17,001 nucleotides of DNA from Actinomycetota bacterium (GCA_013821525.1 JACDGR010000024.1:1-17001); one strand, 5' to 3'. Shown: positions 8,029 through 15,296, counted from the first letter of the stretch. Notes: a model not told the origin generated them from the sequence alone. Program-made: numbers and translations.

Positions 8029-8180
8029 GCTTATGCCCTCCTCCTTTCGATCCTTCATGGGGGTCAGTACGTGCTGGACGAAAATCGAGCACTGCTTTAC
8101 GACGCGCCGCAGGATGTTCCGTTAGGAGATCTGCGACGGTCAAGGTCACGCCTGAGCGTCGGCGGGGTCAGAGCCTCCTT
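8029..8180 (-). other. 152-base leader between livM and the binding-protein gene
   Basis: This is the only sizeable intergenic gap within the long operon. On the minus strand it begins with AAGGAGG, which has no start codon at a useful distance, and ends with the strong ribosome site of the binding-protein gene. A short inverted repeat, GTGCT and AGCAC around a 12-base loop, lies at 8071-8092. A TTGACC box is present, but no good -10 box sits at proper spacing, so I do not call a promoter. A GTG-started small frame from 8149 crosses out of frame into the binding-protein gene and has no ribosome site. The leader may allow separate processing or internal initiation for the abundant binding protein. 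Confidence 0.4.
8036..8044 (-). promoter_or_regulatory. Strong Shine-Dalgarno site of the binding-protein gene
   Basis: GGAGGAGGG on the minus strand lies seven bases before the ATG at 8028. It selects that start over the in-frame ATG at 8058 and fits the need to make more binding protein than permease. Confidence 0.7.
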
Positions 8181-9212
8181 TCAGACATGTGACTCCACGG
8201 GACCGACCTCGATCGGCGTGCGATCGGAGGGCTCCTTGTGTGTCCCGGATGCGAGCTCCAGCGCGCGCTCCCACAGCCCGACGAGGCCGCCGGGGGAGAC
8301 GAGCACGATGAGCAGGAAGATCGCGCCGATCAGCGTGTGGAACCGTGGCCCGATGAAGCTGATCTGCTGCGAGTAGTTGTTGACGATCACGAAGAAGAGC
8401 GCGCCGACCCAGGCACCCTCGAGCCGGTAGAGGCCACCGATCACCGCGATCACGAGCACGTCGATCGTCGCGCCGAGGTCGATCGAAGCAGGGTCGATGT
8501 GACCGTTCCACCAGACGAACAGCACGCCGCCGATCGAGGCGACGAACGACGCGAACCCGAAGGCAATCGTCCTGTGCAGGTTGACGTTGTAGCCGAGCGA
8601 CGCCATGCGGATCGGGTCGTCGCGAACGCCTTGCAGCGTCAGGCCGAACGGCGTCCGTGCGACGTAGCGGAGCAGGAGATAGACGAGGAACGCTGCCACG
8701 AGCGCGACGTAGTAGAGGCGGTTCTGGTGCGCCTCGACGCGACCGATCGCACCTGGCGCCGGAATGCCGCTGATGCCGCCGAAGCCCGAGACGTCGGTCA
8801 CTTGACCGAACGTCAGGTTCGCGATCACTGAGTAGGTCAGGGTGATCATCAGGAAGTAGATCCCGACGCTCCGGCTCGCGAGCGCGCCGAACAGCAGCCC
8901 GACGCCGACAGCGATCGCGATGCCGGCGATCACTCCCCACCACGGGTTCCAGCCGAGGTTGAGGCCCTTCGTGTTGCCGTTCGTCGTCGCGTTGCCAACG
9001 ACGAAGCCCGCGATCCCGTACACCGCGACCTGCGCGAGCGAGATCATCCCGCCGTATGCCGAGAGGAAGATCAGGCTCGCTGCGACGATGCCGAGGAACA
9101 ACATCTGAGTCAGAAGCGCTCCGACCCAGTAGCTCGAGACGATGAACGGCGCGATCACGGCCAGCACGAGCGCCCCGATGCCAACGACACGGTCGGGAGT
9201 GATCCGGGTCAC
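8181..9212 (-). CDS. livM: Branched-chain amino acid-type ABC transporter permease LivM
   Basis: This integral membrane permease, 343 residues, forms the solute channel with LivH. The sequence contains a run of hydrophobic helices and the LivM landmarks: LIFLSAYGGMISLAQVAVYG near residues 50-70, GIYFLMITLTYS, the cytoplasmic coupling segment GLTLQGVRDDPIRMASLGYN, and the late LVIAVIGGLYRLEGAWVGA. The start is GTG at 9212, forming GTGA with the livH stop. The open frame extends further upstream, but there it is an Arg/Ala/His-rich shadow of livH. A hydrophilic tail of about 20 residues ends the protein. The gene is followed by the 152-base leader of the binding-protein gene. Confidence 0.93.
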   Translation of the reverse strand: MTRITPDRVVGIGALVLAVIAPFIVSSYWVGALLTQMLFLGIVAASLIFLSAYGGMISLAQVAVYGIAGFVVGNATTNGNTKGLNLGWNPWWGVIAGIAIAVGVGLLFGALASRSVGIYFLMITLTYSVIANLTFGQVTDVSGFGGISGIPAPGAIGRVEAHQNRLYYVALVAAFLVYLLLRYVARTPFGLTLQGVRDDPIRMASLGYNVNLHRTIAFGFASFVASIGGVLFVWWNGHIDPASIDLGATIDVLVIAVIGGLYRLEGAWVGALFFVIVNNYSQQISFIGPRFHTLIGAIFLLIVLVSPGGLVGLWERALELASGTHKEPSDRTPIEVGPVESHV

Positions 9213-10327
9213 GCGGGCCTGCCGAACAGACCGAGCGGCCGCACCGCGAGGATGATCGCGACCAGCATGAACGTGAAGATGATCGAGTAGTACGTATAGG
9301 TCGACGGCAGGTACGCGGCCGAGAAGTTGCTCGTCAACCCGAGCAGCAGCGAACCGATCGCAGCGCCGCCGAGAGAGCCCATGCCGCCGATGATCACGAC
9401 GACCAGCGAGTAGAGAAGCCAGTTCGCGTCGAGCCCGGGTGCGAGGCTCGCGAACGAGCCGCCGATCACGCCGCCGAGGCCCGCGAGCGCCGAGCCGACG
9501 GCAAACGCGATCGCGAATGTGAGCTGGATGTTGATGCCGAGCGCAGAGACCATCGCGCGATCGTCGACGCCGGCGCGAATCACCATCCCGGTCCGCGTCC
9601 GCTTCAACCAGAGCCAGAGGAGAATGCCGATTGCGAGGGCGATGCCGAGGATGACGAGCCGCGTCTCGGTATAGAGGATCCCCTGGACGCGCAGGTTGAC
9701 GAAGGTGTCGATGTTCCGGGGCCACGCGATGTCCTCGGCCACGCCGCCGAAGTGGGCGAGCATCTGGTCGGCGAGGATGATCGAGATCGCGATCGTGATC
9801 AGAGCCTGGCGCAACTCCTGCCCCTGGTTCCAGCGCAGGAACACCTGCTGCATGGCGAGGCCCATCGCCGCGACGACCACCGTCCCCACGATCGCCGGGA
9901 TGATCCAGTGGGTGAGATTCACCTGAGCGCTCGTCAACCCGAACGACCCGCCCTCACCGACCATGCCGCGCTGCAGCTTGAGGGCGACATAGCCACCGAA
10001 GAGGAAGAGCGCGCCGTGCGCCATGTTGACGACGCGCATCAACCCGAAGATCAGCGTGAAACCGCTCGCGACGACGAAGTAGAGCGCGGCCGCCGTGACG
10101 CCGTTCAGCACCGTGATCAGGAAGTCCTTCGGATCGTGCACGGCGGACCCGAACGCCGTTGCCCACTTGCCCGTCGTCGGCGCGAGGAAGAGCACCCACA
10201 GCAGCGGCACGATCACGAGGATCGCAAGCAGCGTCCAGCCGATCACGAGCAGCACGCGGCGGCGCAGCGCGAGCGAGCGCGCGCGATTCGAGATCGCCGG
10301 CGGGCGATCGACGGCCACGTCGCTCAA
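9209..10327 (-). CDS. livH: Branched-chain amino acid-type ABC transporter permease LivH, N-terminally extended
   Basis: This is the second permease of the importer, 372 residues. The core matches LivH: LNGVTAAALYFVVASGFTLI and VVNMAHGALFLFGGY (about 74-112), the coupling segment GMVIRAGVDDRAMVSALGIN, and VVVIIGGMGSLGGAAIGSLL near the end. The core normally starts close to the N-terminus. Here about 70 residues precede it, with a basic stretch (RARSLALRRR), an extra hydrophobic helix at about 25-49 and a short polar loop. The chosen start is TTG at 10327, which forms TTGA with the stop of the VOC gene and has a GGGA-type site eight bases or so upstream. A GTG three codons later (10318-10316) is an alternative. 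The overlaps on both sides suggest tightly coupled synthesis. Confidence 0.9.
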   Translation of the reverse strand: MSDVAVDRPPAISNRARSLALRRRVLLVIGWTLLAILVIVPLLWVLFLAPTTGKWATAFGSAVHDPKDFLITVLNGVTAAALYFVVASGFTLIFGLMRVVNMAHGALFLFGGYVALKLQRGMVGEGGSFGLTSAQVNLTHWIIPAIVGTVVVAAMGLAMQQVFLRWNQGQELRQALITIAISIILADQMLAHFGGVAEDIAWPRNIDTFVNLRVQGILYTETRLVILGIALAIGILLWLWLKRTRTGMVIRAGVDDRAMVSALGINIQLTFAIAFAVGSALAGLGGVIGGSFASLAPGLDANWLLYSLVVVIIGGMGSLGGAAIGSLLLGLTSNFSAAYLPSTYTYYSIIFTFMLVAIILAVRPLGLFGRPA

Positions 10328-10794
10328 GACCGTGTCCCTTCGAGGTAGAGCACGGCCTGCGCGGACTCGGCGGTCTGCGGCACACGGTCGACCAGCCGGC
10401 CGAGCGTCGTGTAGCGCGAACGATCCACCGTGCTCGCGTCGGGCCAGTTCAGCTCGATCAGGTTCCCGCCGGGATCGCGGAAGTAGAGCTGGACCTGCCC
10501 GGACGGCAGCTCGACGAGCTCTGCACCCCACTCGCCCGACATGCGGTCCGACACCGCTTCGTACGCCGCTTCGAAATCGTCGATCGTGATCCCGAGGTGA
10601 TGGCGGCTCGGCGGTGTGCCGCTCTCTTCGAGGAAGATGTGCAGCTGCAGATCACCTATGCGAAGCCACTGCACCGGGGTCGCGAAGATCGGGGTCGGGA
10701 TGCGCTCCATCCCGAAGACCTCCTCGTAGAAACGCGTCGATGCTTCGAGGTCGGTCGCTGAGATGCTGACGTGATTGATCCCCGTGGCCCGCAC
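10324..10794 (-). CDS. VOC-family (glyoxalase/dioxygenase-like) protein, first gene of the Liv operon
   Basis: This 156-residue vicinal-oxygen-chelate protein comprises two beta-alpha-beta-beta-beta units. Seen: INHVSISATDLEASTRFYEEVFGM at the N-terminus (His8 as likely metal ligand), RHHLGITIDDFEAAYEAV (His65/His66), and YFRDPGGNLIELNWP with Glu114, the conserved third ligand. The family covers glyoxalase I, extradiol dioxygenases, epimerases and fosfomycin-type resistance proteins. The sequence does not decide among them. The start is GTG at 10794. It has no Shine-Dalgarno site, but the proposed transcription start falls next to it, so the mRNA may be leaderless. Being first in an import operon suggests catabolism of the solute rather than drug resistance (inference). 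It overlaps livH by four bases. Confidence 0.87.
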   Translation of the reverse strand: MRATGINHVSISATDLEASTRFYEEVFGMERIPTPIFATPVQWLRIGDLQLHIFLEESGTPPSRHHLGITIDDFEAAYEAVSDRMSGEWGAELVELPSGQVQLYFRDPGGNLIELNWPDASTVDRSRYTTLGRLVDRVPQTAESAQAVLYLEGTRS

Positions 10795-10801
10795 GACGCG
10801 A

Positions 10802-10829
10802 GCTTTACGTGTTTGGGGCAATAGGTCAA
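10802..10829 (-). promoter_or_regulatory. Predicted promoter of the Liv operon
   Basis: On the minus strand TTGACC (10829-10824) matches a -35 box in five of six bases. After 16 bases comes TAAAGC (10807-10802), a weak -10 box. Transcription would start near 10795, at or next to the GTG of the VOC gene (10794), predicting a leaderless message. A weak -10 box is what one expects for a promoter that needs an activator. The -35 box overlaps a copy of ATAGGT (10821-10826) that is also part of the regulator site. Confidence 0.45.
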
Positions 10830-10853
10830 GTGGGGTGAGTAACACTGAGGTTG

Positions 10854-10868
10854 ATAGGTTTTGCCTAT
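10854..10868. promoter_or_regulatory. Predicted LysR-type operator (T-N11-A palindrome)
   Basis: ATAGG TTTTG CCTAT is a perfect 5-base inverted repeat containing the LysR-type T-N11-A core. Its centre is about 66 bases upstream of the predicted start of the divergent Liv operon, the usual place for the recognition site of such regulators, and it covers the first bases of the lysR start codon, as expected for autorepression. The half-site ATAGGT recurs at 10821-10826, 33 bases away (about three helical turns), over the predicted -35 box. Confidence 0.55.
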
Positions 10869-11769
10869 GAACTTCCGCCAGCTCGAATGCTTCGTGGCAG
10901 TCGTCGACGAGGGCTCGTTCACGCGGGCAGCACGCGCGCTCGGGATCACACAACCGTCGCTCTCTCAGCACATCAAGACGCTCGAGGCCGAGCTCGACGG
11001 GACCGTCCTCGACCGCCTGCCGCGCGGCGTCTCGCTGACCCCGGCCGGTCGCGCGTTGCTGCCCGAGGCGCGGCTCGCGGTGCGGGCGCTCGAGCGCGGT
11101 TGGCAGAGCGCACGCTCGGCTCTCGATCTCGAGCTGGGCGAGCTGGAGATCGCCACTGTGCTCTCGATGGCCGTCGGCGTGCTGCCCCCGCACATCGGTG
11201 TCTGGCACGCGCGTCACCCGAACATCGCGGTCAGGCTGCACGAGTTCCGCCACCGACACCTGCTCGAGGACGCGGTCGAACAGGGAGTGGCCGACTTCGC
11301 CGTCGGCCCACGCCCCGTCCGACGCTGGGACGGACCGCTCGAGACGATCGCGTGGGAGGAGTTCGTCCTCGTCGTCTCGAGCGGCGATCCGCTCGCCGCG
11401 CAGCGGTCCGTCACTGTCGAGGAGCTGCGCGACCGCCAGTGGGTGCTCTACCACCCCGACCACGGCCTCGCAGGCATCGTCGAGGAGATCTGCCGCCGGG
11501 CAGGCTTTCGGCCGCGCGGCACGGTGCGCACCTCTCAGGCCGAAGGCGCAGTCCGGCTCGCCGCAGTCGGCGTCGGGATCGCGCTCGCGCCCGACAACAT
11601 CGTCGTGCCGGGGCTCGACTGCGCGGTGTTGCGCTTCACGCCGCGGTTGATCCGTGACGTCGCCGTGTACGCACGCAACGACTGGTCGCCGACCGCGGCT
11701 GCATTCGTGGACGTGCTCCGGAGCGGCGCGCGCGCCCGGCCGAAGGGCGCGATCTCGATCGAGCTCTAG
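10867..11769 (+). CDS. LysR-family transcriptional regulator
   Basis: This LysR-type DNA-binding regulator has the standard length of 300 residues. The N-terminal winged helix-turn-helix is clear: MNFRQLECFVAVVDEGSFTR, then AARALGITQPSLSQHIKTLE (21-40), then the wing with GVSLTPAGRALLPEA. The rest is a two-lobed co-inducer domain beginning around residue 90, including FRPRGTVRTSQAEGAVRLAAVGVGIALAP-like text near its end. The chosen start is ATG at 10867; a TTG two codons upstream is also in frame, and no strong ribosome site is visible. It is transcribed away from the Liv operon across a 72-base gap, the classic divergent arrangement, so it most likely controls that operon and itself. The co-inducer is unknown, presumably the imported solute or a product of it. 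Confidence 0.94.
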   Translation: MNFRQLECFVAVVDEGSFTRAARALGITQPSLSQHIKTLEAELDGTVLDRLPRGVSLTPAGRALLPEARLAVRALERGWQSARSALDLELGELEIATVLSMAVGVLPPHIGVWHARHPNIAVRLHEFRHRHLLEDAVEQGVADFAVGPRPVRRWDGPLETIAWEEFVLVVSSGDPLAAQRSVTVEELRDRQWVLYHPDHGLAGIVEEICRRAGFRPRGTVRTSQAEGAVRLAAVGVGIALAPDNIVVPGLDCAVLRFTPRLIRDVAVYARNDWSPTAAAFVDVLRSGARARPKGAISIEL

Positions 11770-11799
11770 ATGGGTGGTGCCGCTTGTAGGGTGCAGCGC

Positions 11800-12534
11800 G
11801 TGCGCCTCGTGGCTCTCCTCATGCTCACCGCCGCCCTGCTCGCAGGCTGCGGCGGATCCTCGAAGTCGCATCCGGCGTTCGAGAACGTGCGCGCGCAGAC
11901 GATCGCGGCCGGGCCTGCACAGTTCAACCTCAAGATCAGCGTCAACGCCGGCGGCACGCGGATCACGGCCGAGGAGAACGGCTCGGTGTCCTTCAAGGCG
12001 CGGCGAGCGCATCTCTACAAGCAGCTTCCCGGTGGCCAGTTCCCACAGGAGCTCGTGATCATCGGCCCGATCACGTACACGAACGCGAACGTGCAGGCTG
12101 CCCTCGCCGATCCGACGGTGCCACCGTGGACGAAGCTCGACACGCGCAAGCTGACCGCGAAGCAACGTCACGACCAGCCGGACGAGTTCGCGCACGTGCT
12201 CGGCGCTGCCTACCTGCCGGAGGGCGTGACGGGCGCCACGTACGGCGGCAAGGAGGCCGACGGAACGTTCCGGTACTCCGGAACCGTCGGGCTCGCGCGG
12301 CTCGCACGCCGCATTCCTGCTGCCGTCATGACCTCGATCCGCAACGACTATCCCGCCGCAAATTTCCCCGCGAGCTTCTGGCTCGATTCCGACGGCCGGC
12401 TCAGCCGTGTGCTCGTCGACTACACGACGGCCAAGGGGACGAAGATCACGCTCGACACGACCTACAGCGAGTACGGCACGCCGGTCGACCTGACGCTGCC
12501 CGCACCCGGGAAGATCAAGGACATCACGCCGTAG
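11800..12534 (+). CDS. LppX/LprAFG-like lipoprotein
   Basis: This is a predicted membrane-anchored lipoprotein, 244 residues with the chosen start. The N-terminus is a short basic residue, a hydrophobic stretch (LVALLMLTAALL) and the lipobox LAGC, after which the mature chain begins with Cys, two Gly and two Ser. GTG at 11800 is preferred because TAGGG lies about eight bases upstream and it gives a compact 16-residue signal peptide. ATG at 11770, directly after the lysR stop, is in frame but has no ribosome site and adds a non-signal-like MGGAACRVQR. The mature part, rich in beta-type sequence with PPWTKLDTRKL and a final TYSEYGTPVDLTLP, resembles the LppX/LprG group of lipid-binding lipoproteins (moderate certainty). 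It may be co-transcribed with lysR. Its end overlaps the convergent amidase by 11 bases. Confidence 0.75.
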   Translation: MRLVALLMLTAALLAGCGGSSKSHPAFENVRAQTIAAGPAQFNLKISVNAGGTRITAEENGSVSFKARRAHLYKQLPGGQFPQELVIIGPITYTNANVQAALADPTVPPWTKLDTRKLTAKQRHDQPDEFAHVLGAAYLPEGVTGATYGGKEADGTFRYSGTVGLARLARRIPAAVMTSIRNDYPAANFPASFWLDSDGRLSRVLVDYTTAKGTKITLDTTYSEYGTPVDLTLPAPGKIKDITP

Positions 12535-13633
12535 AGGCTTCCCAGGCGAGGGCGGCGGCGAGCACCGTCTCGTCGCGCGGCGCGATCAGTTGCAGGTCGC
12601 CGATCGCGATCGCGGCCCAGCCGAGCACGTTGAAGGGGCGCAGGAACGCAGTTGCCGGAATCCGGATGTCGAGCTCGTCACAGTCGACCGGCGGCACCTC
12701 GACACCGAGCACCGGCGCGACGTAGAGATCGACCTCGGGCCGGTAGGTACGCCAGGCACGCACCGCGGCGGCGGCGCGTGCAACCTCGTCGGGGTCGACG
12801 AGCTGTGCCTGCTCGAGCTTCGTGCGCACGTTCGTCCCGTACTCATTTGCGCGCGCAGGGAACGTCGTGCGATGTGCCTCCGCGGCCTCGTGGAAGAAGA
12901 GGGGCCAGGTGTCCTCGGGCGGATCGGGGATCGTCACCTCGACGACGCGCGCCCCCACTGCTTCGAGCTGCTCGACGTACGCCTCGCCGGCACGATTCTC
13001 CGCCTGTGCGGGACCGCCGACCGAGGGCGGCCGCGTCAAGAGACCGACAGTCAGGCCGGCGAGCTGCGGCGCCGGGAGCGGTGCGGCAGCAAGGATCGAC
13101 CACATCGTCGCGACCTCGGAGACGCTTGTCGCCATCGGCCCCACGGTGTCGAAGCTGCGGCACAGCGGGTAGACGCCGTCGACCGGCACGCGGCCCCAGC
13201 TCGGCTTGAAGCCGACGACACCGCAGCAGGACGAAGGCAAGCGGATCGAGCAACCGGTGTCCGTGCCGACTCCGATGTCGCAGAGGCCGGCCGCGAGAGC
13301 GGCCGCGTTGCCGCCCGAGGATCCACCCGTCGTCCGTCCCGGTAGGCGCGGGTTCTGCACGGTGCCGTACCAGTCGTTCTGGCTCGTGACACCCCACGCG
13401 AACTCATGCAGGTTCGCCTTACCGACGATCACCGCGCCGGCGGCGACGAGCCGCTCGACCGCGGTCGCGCTACGCGTGGGGACGTGGTCGGCGTAGATCC
13501 GCGAGCCGTACGTGGTGCGGATGCCCGCGGTGTCGATCAGGTCTTTGACGAGCAGCCTGCGGCCGTGCAGCGGGCCTGGCAGGGCGGGAGCAGGCTCGAC
13601 CTCGGTGATGATCGCGTTGTACGGATCGCTCAC
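12524..13633 (-). CDS. Amidase-signature hydrolase, compact form
   Basis: This 369-residue member of the amidase signature family hydrolyses an amide with a Ser-cisSer-Lys triad. Visible catalytic residues: Lys30 in LLVKDLIDTAG, cis-Ser105 in TTGGSSGGNAAALAAG and nucleophile Ser129 in GTDTGCSIRLP, with the usual 24-residue spacing between the two serines. CGVVGFKPSWGRVPVDGV follows. Family members commonly exceed 440 residues with the Lys near position 60-80; here the N-terminal helices are largely missing and the C-terminal part is short. The residue before the nucleophile is Cys128 where the family consensus is Gly. The start is GTG at 13633, 22 bases after the TPP-enzyme stop, with no clear ribosome site. 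It is the last gene of the second catabolic operon. Substrate unknown. Confidence 0.9.
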   Translation of the reverse strand: MSDPYNAIITEVEPAPALPGPLHGRRLLVKDLIDTAGIRTTYGSRIYADHVPTRSATAVERLVAAGAVIVGKANLHEFAWGVTSQNDWYGTVQNPRLPGRTTGGSSGGNAAALAAGLCDIGVGTDTGCSIRLPSSCCGVVGFKPSWGRVPVDGVYPLCRSFDTVGPMATSVSEVATMWSILAAAPLPAPQLAGLTVGLLTRPPSVGGPAQAENRAGEAYVEQLEAVGARVVEVTIPDPPEDTWPLFFHEAAEAHRTTFPARANEYGTNVRTKLEQAQLVDPDEVARAAAAVRAWRTYRPEVDLYVAPVLGVEVPPVDCDELDIRIPATAFLRPFNVLGWAAIAIGDLQLIAPRDETVLAAALAWEASTA

Positions 13634-13655
13634 GAGCGCGCCAGGGCCGAAGGGT

Positions 13656-15296
13656 TCACGCGCCTGCGCGGATCGCGCTCAGCGTCGTGCGCGGGTTGAT
13701 CGCCTCGGGGTCGATGCGCAGGTGCAGCACCGCGGGCCGCCCGGCGGCGAGCGACCGCTCGAGCGCGGGCGCAAAGTCGGCCGTGCGCTCGACCGTCTCA
13801 CCGTGGGCGCCGAACGCTCGCGCATAGGCGGCGAAGTCGGGATTGCGCAGGTCGGTGCCGACGACCCGGCCAGGGAAGTGACGCTCCTGGTGCATGCGGA
13901 TCGTCCCGTACATCGCGTTGTCGACGACGATCACGACGATCGGCAAATCGTGCTGGACGGCGGTCGCGAGCTCCTGGCCGGACATCAGGAAATCGCCGTC
14001 GCCCGACCAGCAGATCACCGTCGCCTCCGGCCTGACCGCCTTCGCGGCAACCGCGGCCGGCACCCCGTAGCCCATCGCGCCGCTCGTCGGCGCGAGCTGG
14101 CTCGGGAAGCGATGGAAGCGCCAGAAGCGGTGGATCCACACCGTGTGGTTCCCGGCGCCGTTCGTGACGATCGCGTCGGGAACCTGCTCGCGCAGCGCTG
14201 CGATGCACGCACCGAGGTCGACCTCGCCGGGCATCGGACCGTGCTCGCGCCACGCCTCGTACGCGGCGCGTGCCTGCGACCGCTCCTGGCTCCAGCGCGG
14301 CTCGACGCGCAGGTCGCGCACTGCGGCCGCGAACTGCTCCATCCCGGAGAGGATCGGCAGCTGCGCCTGGTAGACGCGCCCGAGCTCCTCCGCCCCTGGA
14401 TGCACGTGGACGAGCGTCTGCCGTGGCACCGGCACGTCGACGAGCGTGTAGCCCGACGTCGTCATCTCGCCGAGCCGCGGCCCGGCGACAAGGAGGACGT
14501 CCGCATCGCGCACCCGTTCTGCAAGCGCAGGGTTGATGCCGATGCCGACGTCCCCCGCATAGACGGGCGAGTCGTTGTCGAGCGCGTCCTGCCGACGAAA
14601 CGCGGCGCCTGCCGGCAGGTCATTCGCCTCGAGAAAGATCCGCATGTCGGCCGACACTTGCGGCGTCCAGCCCGCGCCTCCGAGGATCGCGAACGGGCGC
14701 TCCGCGCCAGCGAGCAACGTTCGGAACGCCTCGACGTCCGCCGCTGCGGGACTCGGCTGCAAGACCCGAAACCTTGGAGCATCCGCCGCGTCGGTCTCCT
14801 GCGCCAGCATGTCCTCGGGCAGCGCAAGCACGACCGGGCCAGGCCGTCCCGCGCACGCGACCGTGTACGCACGGGCGAGGAGCTCCGGAAGTCGATCGAC
14901 GCTGTCGATCTGCGCGACCCACTTGGCGAGCGGACCGAACATGCGCCGGTAGTCGACCTCCTGGAAGGCTTCGCGCTCCTCCTGCGACGATGCCACCTGT
15001 CCGACGAGCAGGATCAGCGGCGTCGAGTCTTGAAACGCGGTGTGCACGCCGACCGAGGCCTGCGTCGCACCCGGCCCGCGCGTAACCATGCAGATGCCGG
15101 GCCGGCCGGTCAGCTTCCCGTACGCCTCGGCCATGTTCGCCGCGCTTGCTTCGTGCCGGCACGTGATCAGCCGGATCGAGGACTCGTACAGACCATCGAG
15201 CAGCTCGAGGTAGCTCTCGCCGGGAACACAGAAGGCAAGCTCGGTGCCGTGCACCGCGAGCTGATCTGCGAGCAGCTTGCCGCCGCGACGGGTCAC
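13656..15296 (-). CDS. Thiamine-diphosphate-dependent enzyme, acetolactate-synthase-like
   Basis: This 546-residue enzyme of the acetolactate synthase/benzoylformate decarboxylase superfamily has the full three-domain order. The N-terminal pyrimidine-binding domain contains FCVPGESYLELLDGL and the catalytic Glu49 in TCRHEASAANMAEAYGKLTG. The middle domain includes PFAILGGAGW. The C-terminal diphosphate-binding motif runs from GDGDFLMSG (432) to DNAMYGT (Asn460). The Glu49 rules against glyoxylate carboligase, which has a hydrophobic residue there. It probably acts on a 2-oxo acid by decarboxylation or carboligation, but the substrate cannot be read. The start is GTG at 15296, in a GTGA overlap with the cupin gene; longer open sequence upstream is an Arg-rich shadow of that cupin. 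The acetolactate synthase function in amino acid synthesis is unlikely, since no small subunit is nearby. Confidence 0.92.
   Translation of the reverse strand: MTRRGGKLLADQLAVHGTELAFCVPGESYLELLDGLYESSIRLITCRHEASAANMAEAYGKLTGRPGICMVTRGPGATQASVGVHTAFQDSTPLILLVGQVASSQEEREAFQEVDYRRMFGPLAKWVAQIDSVDRLPELLARAYTVACAGRPGPVVLALPEDMLAQETDAADAPRFRVLQPSPAAADVEAFRTLLAGAERPFAILGGAGWTPQVSADMRIFLEANDLPAGAAFRRQDALDNDSPVYAGDVGIGINPALAERVRDADVLLVAGPRLGEMTTSGYTLVDVPVPRQTLVHVHPGAEELGRVYQAQLPILSGMEQFAAAVRDLRVEPRWSQERSQARAAYEAWREHGPMPGEVDLGACIAALREQVPDAIVTNGAGNHTVWIHRFWRFHRFPSQLAPTSGAMGYGVPAAVAAKAVRPEATVICWSGDGDFLMSGQELATAVQHDLPIVVIVVDNAMYGTIRMHQERHFPGRVVGTDLRNPDFAAYARAFGAHGETVERTADFAPALERSLAAGRPAVLHLRIDPEAINPRTTLSAIRAGA

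Noticed and set aside
8029..8058. Longer start (MKDRKEEGIS) for the binding protein
   Set aside because: It would place the strong GGAGGAGGG inside the coding region and put charged residues before the signal peptide.
8071..8092. Hairpin as a transcription terminator between livM and the binding-protein gene
   Set aside because: Only a five-base stem with a 12-base loop and no U-run; too weak to call an intrinsic terminator.
8136..8141. TTGACC box as an internal promoter for the binding-protein gene
   Set aside because: No acceptable -10 box lies 15-19 bases downstream on the minus strand.
6655..8376. 573-codon open frame on the plus strand opposite the binding-protein gene
   Set aside because: Composition is Arg/Asp/Val-rich without recognisable motifs, and it runs through the intergenic leader. 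The minus-strand gene has a signal peptide, family motifs and a strong ribosome site.
10795..12195. Minus-strand open frame extending the VOC protein far upstream across lysR
   Set aside because: The extension is an Arg/Asp/His-rich shadow of lysR and the lipoprotein gene. The VOC domain begins at 10794 and fits family length.
13656..15296. Glyoxylate carboligase, which would link directly to GlcDEF
   Set aside because: Glyoxylate carboligase has a hydrophobic residue in place of the catalytic Glu. This protein keeps Glu49 (RHEASAANMAE).
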